From: Pusillimonas caeni
GTDB taxonomy: Bacteria > Pseudomonadota > Gammaproteobacteria > Burkholderiales > Burkholderiaceae_B
Direction of reading: 5' to 3'
DNA length: 64,000 nucleotides
Assembly (NCBI RefSeq): GCF_003545815.1
Contig: NZ_PDUW01000008.1
Span: 124,001 to 188,000 of the forward strand
Shown here: positions 47,934 to 55,454 of the stretch, piece after piece
How positions within the stretch are numbered: position 1 is the first letter of the stretch
Layout of the letters: every line of letters begins with the position of its first letter
The notes under the pieces: generated by a model
What the model was told of the DNA's origin: nothing
The model's input: the letters and a program-made list of their open reading frames with translations, nothing else
Database searches by the model: none
Translations under genes and position numbers: made by a program

Positions 47934-48743
47934 ATGGTTGAAACACCGTATTGCGCGGCCATCCTGCTGGCCTGTATGGCGATAAGCTCGCCCGCTGCCG
48001 CAGAGCAGGCGCCGAACGATCAAGGCATGTACGCGGGCATATTCGGCGGGCTCGGCGCCGCCACCGCGACGAGCCTGCAACAGCAAGGCGCGGTCTACCT
48101 GCGCCCGCCGCAAAGGCTGCCCATACTGCCCATCAACGCCAAGGGCTCCACCGCCAGCAGCACCAGCGTCGCGCTGGGCGGCGCGCATCTGGGCTATGAA
48201 TGGAATCGCCTGAACCTCGCTTCGAACTGGGGGTTGCGTCCGGCGGCTGAACTGGAAGGCGTCTACATCGGCAAGCATTCGCCCACCGGCGAAATGCCCG
48301 TCATGCCGCGCTTCCTGGGCATGCAGTATGTCACCGTTCCCACCACGGCCGGGGTCTTCCTGGCCAACGCGATCTTCACCCTCGAAACGCCCTACTCCAG
48401 TAAAGTCCTTCCCTACATAGGCCTGGGCGCCGGCATGGCTTTCGTGTCCATCAAAGGGTCCGATTCCGCCAACCCCTCCGAACCCGGCATCAATCACTTC
48501 AACTCCGATCCCGACGCATCGGACTCCGCCTTCGCCATGCAGATCAAAGCCGGCATCAAGGGGCGGATCACCAAGAACCTGCGCCTGTTCGCCGAATACA
48601 GGCATTTGTCGATCGACGCGACAAGCTACAAATTCGGCGCCACCGACTACCCCGGCCTGCACCTTCCCACCGCAACATGGCATGTCAACATGGGCCGCCA
48701 GAAATACAATCTGTTCGTGGCCGGCCTGCAATATAAGTTCTGA
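47934..48743 (+). CDS. Outer-membrane beta-barrel protein
   Basis: A 269-residue protein with a signal peptide (ILLACMAISSPAAA) and an eight-stranded OmpA/opacity-type barrel pattern. Strands include MYAGIFGGLGAAT, VLPYIGLGAGMAFVSIKG and LRLFAEYRHLSID, and the C terminus ends YKF, the OMP recognition sequence. GGAAGA precedes the start at 47934; an upstream in-frame extension is not family-like. The function is unknown; related proteins are surface adhesins or porin-like. Confidence 0.75.
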   Translation: MVETPYCAAILLACMAISSPAAAEQAPNDQGMYAGIFGGLGAATATSLQQQGAVYLRPPQRLPILPINAKGSTASSTSVALGGAHLGYEWNRLNLASNWGLRPAAELEGVYIGKHSPTGEMPVMPRFLGMQYVTVPTTAGVFLANAIFTLETPYSSKVLPYIGLGAGMAFVSIKGSDSANPSEPGINHFNSDPDASDSAFAMQIKAGIKGRITKNLRLFAEYRHLSIDATSYKFGATDYPGLHLPTATWHVNMGRQKYNLFVAGLQYKF

Positions 48744-48854
48744 AACCAGTCTCCCTGCCAGCGCGCGGCGCCGGCAAGCCGCAACCCCTACCTTCTTTTT
48801 TGTGCCGTCATCTACGACCTGGGCCAGGTATTCGCTCAAGCCGCGCCGTGAACC

Positions 48855-49055
48855 ATGCCGCGCCGGTCCGGCCTGAACGACGTGCGCATCGTGCGCGACA
48901 TTTATCCGCCGCGCTTGGACCTGGACTACCAGTTGTCCGATGAGCACGGTGCCACGCTGCGGGAAGGCAGCGCAACGCTGCGCGATCCCAGCTTCCAGCG
49001 TCCGAACATCCAGCCACTCGGGACGCCAATAATTAACCTTCCAACTCCCGTTTAG
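48855..49055 (+). pseudogene. Remnant of a DUF3016-type gene
   Basis: A 66-codon fragment reading GLNDVRIVRDIYPPRLDLDY and LREGSATLRDPSF, which match the middle of DUF3016 proteins. No signal peptide or N-terminal part precedes it, and the sequence after LRDPSF diverges from the family. A short reading in another frame just upstream (RREPC) may be the continuation of the N-terminal part, suggesting an indel near 48850. It is probably not functional. Confidence 0.55.
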
Positions 49056-49206
49056 GGTTTTTCCGGATCATATCCATGCTTGTCATCCATTGGCGTGCCA
49101 TGTAGTATCGGCCGTATATCAGGATACCTGATACTGCCTTGATTCAAACACTCCACCATCCAAGCGCAATTGCCAATCACCAATAACAAGCAAACGGGAG
49201 ACATGC

Positions 49207-50937
49207 ATGGACAAGCGCCTTACCCTCACGACCCTGGCCGCGTTGACCGCCCTGCTGTATGGCTGCCACAGCAGCAGCGGCGACAATAAGCCCGACGACC
49301 CGCCGCAGCTCAGCTGCGCCGACATCACCACCGAAGCCCTGGACGTTCCGGGTCTGGTCATCACCAACGCCGTCGCCAATCCGGCCACCGACGCCGGCAC
49401 CAGCCAATCCGCGCCGGCGCACTGCCTGGTGGAAGGCCATTTGAACGAACGCAAGAGCGAGGTCGACAACCAGCAGTACGCCATCGGTTTCGAAGTGCGC
49501 CTGCCCACCGACTGGAACGGCCGCTTCTTCTTCCAGGGCGGCGGCGGCACCGACGGCGCCGTCAACCCCGCACTGGGCAGCCTGCCCGGCGAAGGCCAAG
49601 CCACCAACGCCTTGAGCGAGGGCTATGCGGTCGCCAGCACCGACGGCGGGCACAAGAGCATCGATGACGGCACGCCCGCCGGCGGCTCGCTGTTCGGCGT
49701 CGACCCCCAGGCGCGTATCGACTATGGCTACAACGCCGTGGGCGAGGTCACCAAGGTGGCGCAAACGCTCATCCAGCGCCATTACGATAAAGGCGCAGAT
49801 CGTTCGTACTTCGTCGGCTGCTCCAACGGCGGCCGCCAGGCCATGGTGGCCGCCTCGCGCTTTGCGGACCTGTATGACGGCGTCATCGCGGGCAATCCCG
49901 GTTTCAATCTGCCCAGGGCGGGCATCCAGCACGCCTGGGACAACCAGCAATTCGCCAGCGTCGCGCCCCGTGACGCCGCCACCGATCGGCCCATCATCGA
50001 GCAATCGTTCACCTTGCCCGACATGCAGCTCGTGGCCGGCAAGGTGCTGGGTGTATGCGATGGGCTGGACGGCTTGAAGGACGGCATGATCTTGAACTCT
50101 GCCGCCTGCCAGGCCGCCTTCGATCCGGCGAAAGAACTGGTTTGCGTTTCCGGCCAGACTCCGGGCACCGACTGCCTTGGCGATGCAGCAAAAGTCGACG
50201 CGCTCGTCCGGGTGTTCGATGGGCCGCGGAACTCGCAGAATCAGGCGCTGTACGCCAGTTGGCCATGGGATGCCGGCGTCGGCGAGATGGGCTGGCGCAT
50301 CTGGAAACTTGCCATGCCGTTTCCCAACCCCGATCCCACCATTCCCAATTCCATCATTGCCACCATGGGCGGATCGGCTCTGCCCTACATCTTCATGACG
50401 CCGCCCGTACAGGTTCCCGGCGCCGGACATGGCCTGATCGACTACCTGCTGGGCTACGATTTCGATGCGGACGCTCCCGGCATCCACCGCCGCACCGACG
50501 TCTACACCGAATCATCGATGGAATTCATGACGCCTCCCAATCCCACCGACCTCGGCGCATTCAACGCCAAAGGCGGGAAGATGATCGTCTACCATGGCAA
50601 CAGCGATCCTGTGTTCTCGGTGCATGACACCATTCAATGGTACGAGAACCTGAAAAACGCCGACGCCGAGGCCGGCGACTATGCCCGCCTGTTCACCGTG
50701 CCGGGGCAGAACCACTGCAGCGGCGGCCCCTCCACCAGCCAGTTCGACTTGCTGACCGCCCTGGTCGATTGGGTGGAGAACGACAAGGCGCCCGAGCAGG
50801 TAATCGCCATGGCTTCGCCCGACAGCACACTGAGCGGCGTCGAAAGCCGGCCCCTGTGCCCGTATCCGCTGTACGCCAGATACGACGGGCACGGAGATCC
50901 GAAAGTGGCTTCCAGCTTCGAGTGCGTCGAGCCCTGA
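49207..50937 (+). CDS. Tannase/feruloyl esterase family lipoprotein
   Basis: A 576-residue exported esterase with lipobox LLYGC (Cys20). The catalytic serine is in GCSNGG (near 204-209). Asp and His are in the C-terminal part (YHGNSDPVFS and GQNHCSGGPSTS), and a Cys flanks each catalytic site, as in other tannase/feruloyl esterases. It would hydrolyse phenolic or gallic esters outside the cytoplasm. It has a strong terminator just downstream and no clear operon partners. Confidence 0.92.
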   Translation: MDKRLTLTTLAALTALLYGCHSSSGDNKPDDPPQLSCADITTEALDVPGLVITNAVANPATDAGTSQSAPAHCLVEGHLNERKSEVDNQQYAIGFEVRLPTDWNGRFFFQGGGGTDGAVNPALGSLPGEGQATNALSEGYAVASTDGGHKSIDDGTPAGGSLFGVDPQARIDYGYNAVGEVTKVAQTLIQRHYDKGADRSYFVGCSNGGRQAMVAASRFADLYDGVIAGNPGFNLPRAGIQHAWDNQQFASVAPRDAATDRPIIEQSFTLPDMQLVAGKVLGVCDGLDGLKDGMILNSAACQAAFDPAKELVCVSGQTPGTDCLGDAAKVDALVRVFDGPRNSQNQALYASWPWDAGVGEMGWRIWKLAMPFPNPDPTIPNSIIATMGGSALPYIFMTPPVQVPGAGHGLIDYLLGYDFDADAPGIHRRTDVYTESSMEFMTPPNPTDLGAFNAKGGKMIVYHGNSDPVFSVHDTIQWYENLKNADAEAGDYARLFTVPGQNHCSGGPSTSQFDLLTALVDWVENDKAPEQVIAMASPDSTLSGVESRPLCPYPLYARYDGHGDPKVASSFECVEP

Positions 50938-50959
50938 GCCGATGCCTAGCGATCTCATT

Positions 50960-51000
50960 GCGGAAGCCGGCCAGGAGGTTCGGCTTCCGCAAATTATTTG
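50960..51000 (+). terminator. Terminator of the esterase gene
   Basis: GCGGAAGCC (50960-50968) pairs with GGCTTCCGC (50982-50990) around a 13-nt loop and is followed by AAATTATTTG. It lies about 22 bp after the stop codon. Confidence 0.75.
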
Positions 51001-51008
51001 TATATGCC

Positions 51009-51251
51009 CTATGGCCGTGCCGACCGTTTGGCTCCGGCGACACAGAACACCGCGGCCAGGGAGACCCCCAGCATTGACCAGCTCACCCGCTCGTGCAGAA
51101 ACAAGGCGGCCAGGCCCAAGCCCATGAACGGCTGGAGCAATTGAAGCTGACCCACCGCGGCGATGCCGCCCAGCGCGAGCCCACGGTACCAGAACACGAA
51201 ACCGATCAACATGCTGAACAGCGCTACGTAGGCAAGGCCGAACCAGGCTGG
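51009..51251 (-). pseudogene. C-terminal remnant of an EamA/DMT transporter gene
   Basis: Read leftward, FGLAYVALFSMLIGFVFWYR, then AAVGQLQLLQPFMGLGLAAL and HERVSWSMLG, match the last three membrane segments of an EamA permease. The N-terminal two thirds are missing. The fragment meets a MocR-type remnant of opposite orientation, so a single deletion across a divergent gene pair would explain both. Confidence 0.75.
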
Positions 51252-51319
51252 TCCGCTACATGAGCAAAGGACTCCGGCGAGGTCACCGAGACTTGCCGCT
51301 TTCGACGGCCTGTCGCGCG

Positions 51320-51814
51320 TCATTCCATATCGGCAGCTTCTCCAAAAGCGTGTCAGCCTCTCTGCGCTGCGGCTACATCGCGGCCCGACCCGATTGGATC
51401 GAATCCCTGACCAACCTGAAAATCGCCACCGCCTTCGGCGGCGGGCGGCTGGCCGCCGACGTCGTGTTGAAGGTGCTCACCGACAGCGGCTACCGCAAAC
51501 ACATGGAGTCCATACGGCTGCGCCTTGCCCGCGAAATGGAAAAGACACTTGCCGGGCTTCAGAGTGTTGGCATCGAGCCGTGGCTCGTCCCCCGTGCGGG
51601 GATGTTTCTTTGGTGCCGCCTTCCACAAGGCCTGGACGCGGCTTCCGTTGCGCGATCATGCCTGAAAGAAGGCATTGTGCTGGCGCCCGGCAACGCGTTC
51701 AGCCAGTCATTGAGCGCAGGCGATTTCCTGCGCTTCAATGTGGCGCAATGTCATGACCCGCGGATCTTCGAGGTCTTGAGTCGCGTGTTGAATCAGCAAG
51801 CGGGAAGCGCCTGA
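51320..51814 (+). pseudogene. C-terminal remnant of a MocR/PdxR-type regulator gene
   Basis: From SFHIGSFSKSVSASLRCGYIA the frame matches the aminotransferase fold of MocR-type regulators; the Lys in FSK would bind pyridoxal phosphate. The run continues to RVLNQQAGSA. The winged-helix domain and the first half of the aminotransferase domain are absent. No start codon with a ribosome binding site is near the homology start. Confidence 0.78.
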
Positions 51815-52105
51815 GCAGACCGCCTTTCAGACACGCCCTTTCTCTGAGCAGGTTTATTCCACAACGCACGGCGGAATTTATCCACTGAATCTGTGCGCAA
51901 GGCTGTGAATAATTATTGAACGAATCGCCGCGAGCCCGGTGGCGCATGGTGTTGTCAGCGTGGTCTCGTATTTGAGACTCGATCTATCCAGATAACGAGA
52001 TGACAGGATATTTTCGTCCTTTTCAATTTTGACCGCAGAGTACCTATGCAGCATTATTCTCAGCGCTGCCGAGGTTTTCCGGAACTCACGCATACTAGCA
52101 CTTTA
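51815..52105. other. Gene-free AT-rich interval before the toxin-antitoxin genes
   Basis: No coding frame of recognisable quality. It has a lower GC content than its surroundings and a short hairpin GTCTC/GAGAC at 51963-51978. Two DnaA-box-like words also occur (51878-51886 and 51904-51912), most likely by chance. Confidence 0.5.
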
Positions 52106-52121
52106 TTAACATATTTGTTAA
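52106..52121. promoter_or_regulatory. Palindromic operator of the toxin-antitoxin operon
   Basis: TTAACATATTTGTTAA is a perfect 6-bp inverted repeat about a 4-bp centre, ending 9 bp before the toxin ATG. An XRE antitoxin would be expected to bind such a site to repress the operon. Confidence 0.6.
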
Positions 52122-52130
52122 CATTCTCCT

Positions 52131-52463
52131 ATGTCTTACAGCATTCACTACTATAGTGAAGATGTAGAAGCAAAAGTTCTGGCTTTGCCCAAAACCCTAC
52201 TTGCTCGTTACTTCAGCCTGACTGACCGCATGATCTTGATGGGCGCCAATCTGGGCGAACCGCATACTAAGGCCTTCGGCGGCGGCCTGTTCGAATTGCG
52301 CCTCAAAGGGGCTGAAGGTGTCGCTCGTGTTTTTTATTGCACACGCATTGAGCGCCGTATCGTGATGCTTCACAGTTTCGTGAAAAAGACGGAAAAAACG
52401 CCTCCTGCAGAACGACGCATTGCTGAAGCCAGATTGAAGGAGATCCAGAATGCGAACTCATGA
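52131..52463 (+). CDS. HigB/RelE-like toxin (Gp49 family)
   Basis: A 110-residue toxin of the phage-derived Gp49/HigB-like type. It has the compact alpha/beta pattern with GGGLFELRLKGAEGVARVFY and RRIVMLHSFVKKTEKTP, the conserved strands and C-terminal basic motif of mRNA interferases. The ribosome binding site is weak. The gene overlaps the antitoxin by 14 bp, with the toxin first, the order usual for HigBA. The GC content is lower than that of the flanking genes, suggesting acquisition. Confidence 0.88.
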   Translation: MSYSIHYYSEDVEAKVLALPKTLLARYFSLTDRMILMGANLGEPHTKAFGGGLFELRLKGAEGVARVFYCTRIERRIVMLHSFVKKTEKTPPAERRIAEARLKEIQNANS

Positions 52464-52737
52464 AAAACTCAAGGCTCTGGCCCTTTCCGACCCTGAGGTC
52501 CGCGCCGAATACGAACGCATCGAACGCGAGGAAATGCCCATGCTCGATGCCATTCTGAAAGCTCGAGCCGAGGCGGGCCTGACCCAGGCTCAAGTCGCGG
52601 AACGGATGGGCACCAAAGCTCCCGCCGTGGCACGGCTGGAAAATTCCCTCGTAACCGGAAAGCATTCGCCTTCAGTGGCTACGTTGCAGAAATATGCCGC
52701 GGCCCTAGGCAAGAAACTGGAAGTCCGTTTCGTCTAA
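52450..52737 (+). CDS. XRE-family antitoxin (HigA-like)
   Basis: A 95-residue helix-turn-helix protein (AGLTQAQVAERMGTKAPAVARLE, about 39-61) that would neutralise the upstream toxin and autoregulate through the palindrome at 52106-52121. The first ~35 residues form the likely toxin-binding part. It overlaps the toxin gene by 14 bp. Confidence 0.9.
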   Translation: MRTHEKLKALALSDPEVRAEYERIEREEMPMLDAILKARAEAGLTQAQVAERMGTKAPAVARLENSLVTGKHSPSVATLQKYAAALGKKLEVRFV

Positions 52738-52801
52738 AGCGCGGCCGTCCGGCGTATCGCGAGCCGGTGTCCCCGCTGCGGTCGGCGGGCAACTGCTTTG
52801 A

Positions 52802-52827
52802 AGCCGCAAATCACGAGATTTGCGGCT
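52802..52827 (-). terminator. Stem-loop at the end of the cyanophycin operon
   Basis: AGCCGCAAATC (52802-52812) and GATTTGCGGCT (52817-52827) form a perfect 11-bp stem with a 4-nt loop. It overlaps the cphA stop codon. There is no T-run, so it may protect the 3' end rather than terminate. Confidence 0.5.
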
Positions 52828-55405
52828 GACTCGTACAGACTCCGCCGATATGCATCAGCGCCTCGTCCACCCGATCGATCAGGATCAGGCACAGGTCGCC
52901 TGCCCGCAGGCGTGCCAGCGCAGTATCGATGGCAAGGAATTCCCCGTTGACCTCATCGATATGCCGGGTACGCTCGGCCCCGGCCAAGCCCCGGCGCAGC
53001 AAGGCGATGACCTCGCCGTCTTGGCGGCCGCGCTGGCAGGCGTCCTGATACAGCACGGCCTCGTCGAAAGCCCGGCCAAGGATTTCGGTCTGCCGGCGGA
53101 TATCCTCGTCGCGCCGGTCGCCGGGAGCGCTGATGACGACGGAGCGGCGTGCCGCCGGCATCGACTCGACGGCCCGCGCCAGCGCCTCGATGGCATCGGG
53201 ATTGTGGCCATAATCGACGATCAGGGTCGCGCCTTGGTAGTCGAACACGTTGAAACGTCCGGGCGTGGTCGCGGCATCGCTGACGAACCCCTCCAGGGCC
53301 TGTTCGATGATTTCCCAGGACATGCCCAGGGCCCAACCGGCGGCCGTGGCAGCCATCGCATTGTCGACCTGGAAACCGATGCGGCCGCCGTGAGTGAGCG
53401 GAATCCGGCTGAATGGAATGGCGTGCTTCGCGCTGCCTTCCTGGCAGACCAGAGCATCCGGCTCGGCATAAACGACGCGCCGGTTCTGGGCGCGATGCGT
53501 GGCCAGCACCGGATCGGCCTTGTCGCGGGCGAAGAAGATCACGTCTCCCGGACAATGGCCGGCCATGCCGGCAACCACGGGGTCGGCGGCGTTGAGCACG
53601 GCGGCGCCGCCCGGGGCGACATGCTCGACGATGACGCGCTTGACCACGGCCAGCTCATTGACGGTGGTGATGTAGTTCAGGCCCAGATGGTCGCCCTGGC
53701 CGATGTTGGTGACCACGGCCACATCGCATAGGTCGAATCCCAAGCCCTCGCGCAGTATGCCGCCGCGCGCGGTCTCCAGCACCGCGGCGTCCACGTCAGG
53801 ATGCATCAGCACATTGCGCGCGCTGCGCGGCCCCGAGCAGTCGCCCGTATCGATGCGCTTGCCCTGCACGTAGATGCCGTCGGTGCTGGTCAGGCCGACG
53901 CGCTTGCCGCCGGCCTCGAAAATGCGTGCGATCAGGCGGCTGGTGGTGGTCTTGCCGTTGGTGCCGGCGATGGCGACGAGCGGGATGCGGGCGTTGTCCG
54001 GCGTACCGTCGGGGCCGCCGCGGAACATCATGTCGATGACGGCCTCGCCCACCGCGCGGCCCTTGCCGAAAGACGGATCGAGGTGCATGCGCAGGCCGGG
54101 CGCGGCGTTGACTTCGACGATGCCGCCCTGTCCTTCCAGCGGACGGAGTACGGTCTCGCACACGATGTCGATGCCGGCGATGTCCAGGCCGACCGTCTGC
54201 GCGGCCGCGACGGCCGCGGCGGCCAGTTCCGGATGAACGTCATCCGTCACATCGGTGGCGCTGCCCCCCGTTGAGAGATTGGCGTTGTCGCGCAGCACCA
54301 CGCGCGCGCCCAGAAGCGGCACCGACTCGGCGCTGTAGCCTTGCTCGGCCAAGCGTCCCAGGGCGACCTCGTCGAACCGGATCTTGGTCAGCGAAGTGGA
54401 ATGCCCGTCCGAGCGGCGCGGATCGCTGTTGACGATGTCCACCAGTTCGCGGACCGTGTGCGTGCCGTCGCCCACGACCGTCGGCGGATCGCGCCGCGCG
54501 GCTGCGACCAGCTTGTTGCCGACCACCAGCATGCGCCAATCATGGCCGGGAAGATATTGCTCGACGAGCACTTCGTCAAAGCAGCTGATGGCGTGCCTGT
54601 ATGCCTGGCGCACCCGCTCCTCGCTGCCCAGGTTGACCGAAATGCCCCTGCCCTGGTTGCCGTTCTGCGGCTTGACGACCACCGGCAGACCCACTTCCTG
54701 CGCCGCCCGCCAGGCATCGTCCTCGTCTTCGACCGGACGGCCGCGCGGCACGGGCACGCCGGCCGCACGCAGCAGTCTCTTGGTCAGTTCCTTGTCCTGG
54801 GCGATGGACTCGGCAATGGCGCTGGTCAGGCTGGTTTCGGCGGCCTGAATACGCTTTTGCTTGCTGCCCCAGCCGAACTGCACCAGGCTGCCGCGCGTCA
54901 GGCGGCGGAACGGGATGCCGCGCGCCTGAGCCGCCGACACGATGGACTGCGTGGAAGGACCGAGCCGGACGTTCTCATTGAGCTCGCGCAGTTCGCGAAG
55001 CGCGCCGGCAAGATCGAAAGGCGTGTCGTCCAGCGCCGCCCGGCACAGCTGCCCGGCGCACTCGAAGGCCAGCCGTCCGACCTCCTCCTCGGTATATTCG
55101 ACGACCACCTGATAGACGCCGGCCTCGACGGTTCGAGCAGTGCGGCTGAAGGTCACCGGACAGCCCGCCTGGGCCTGCAAGCCCAGCGCCGCGAATTCGA
55201 ACACATGCGCCAGCGACACGGGGTCGAACGCATCGTGGGGAACCAGATGGCCCACCTCGGGAAAGCGTTCGCGCAAACGGATCTCGAAGCCGGGAAGCTC
55301 TTCGATGTCGCATTCGCTGCCGTGGCAGGTCACGACGGCCTGGATGGCGGTGCGCCGGCTCCACAGATTGGGGCCGCGCAGCGCGCGGATACTGGAAACG
55401 TCCAT
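52811..55405 (-). CDS. cphA: Cyanophycin synthetase
   Basis: Polymerises aspartate and arginine into cyanophycin, a nitrogen reserve, with ATP. The 864-residue protein has an N-terminal domain (1-165), an ATP-grasp domain (about 200-470, with PVVVKPQNGNQGRGISVNL), and a Mur-ligase-like domain (about 475-864) with intact P-loop AGTNGKTTTS near 481-490. A complete Mur-ligase C-terminal subdomain is present (DYGHNPDAIEALA). Length matches CphA (about 870). It is the last gene in the leftward cyanophycin set, 49 bp after the paralogue. Confidence 0.96.
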   Translation of the reverse strand: MDVSSIRALRGPNLWSRRTAIQAVVTCHGSECDIEELPGFEIRLRERFPEVGHLVPHDAFDPVSLAHVFEFAALGLQAQAGCPVTFSRTARTVEAGVYQVVVEYTEEEVGRLAFECAGQLCRAALDDTPFDLAGALRELRELNENVRLGPSTQSIVSAAQARGIPFRRLTRGSLVQFGWGSKQKRIQAAETSLTSAIAESIAQDKELTKRLLRAAGVPVPRGRPVEDEDDAWRAAQEVGLPVVVKPQNGNQGRGISVNLGSEERVRQAYRHAISCFDEVLVEQYLPGHDWRMLVVGNKLVAAARRDPPTVVGDGTHTVRELVDIVNSDPRRSDGHSTSLTKIRFDEVALGRLAEQGYSAESVPLLGARVVLRDNANLSTGGSATDVTDDVHPELAAAAVAAAQTVGLDIAGIDIVCETVLRPLEGQGGIVEVNAAPGLRMHLDPSFGKGRAVGEAVIDMMFRGGPDGTPDNARIPLVAIAGTNGKTTTSRLIARIFEAGGKRVGLTSTDGIYVQGKRIDTGDCSGPRSARNVLMHPDVDAAVLETARGGILREGLGFDLCDVAVVTNIGQGDHLGLNYITTVNELAVVKRVIVEHVAPGGAAVLNAADPVVAGMAGHCPGDVIFFARDKADPVLATHRAQNRRVVYAEPDALVCQEGSAKHAIPFSRIPLTHGGRIGFQVDNAMAATAAGWALGMSWEIIEQALEGFVSDAATTPGRFNVFDYQGATLIVDYGHNPDAIEALARAVESMPAARRSVVISAPGDRRDEDIRRQTEILGRAFDEAVLYQDACQRGRQDGEVIALLRRGLAGAERTRHIDEVNGEFLAIDTALARLRAGDLCLILIDRVDEALMHIGGVCTSQPQIS

Positions 55406-55454
55406 GAGGCCTGTTCCTCTATCCTGTCTTTTGGGTCAATATTGTCGAAGGGCG

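Noticed and set aside
51878-51912. Two DnaA-box-like words (TTATCCACT and TGTGAATAA)
   Set aside because: Only two sites, one imperfect, in a short AT-rich gap with no replication genes nearby; chance is the better explanation.
52106-52827. Integrated element with attachment sites around the toxin-antitoxin pair
   Set aside because: No integrase, flanking direct repeat or tRNA end was seen.
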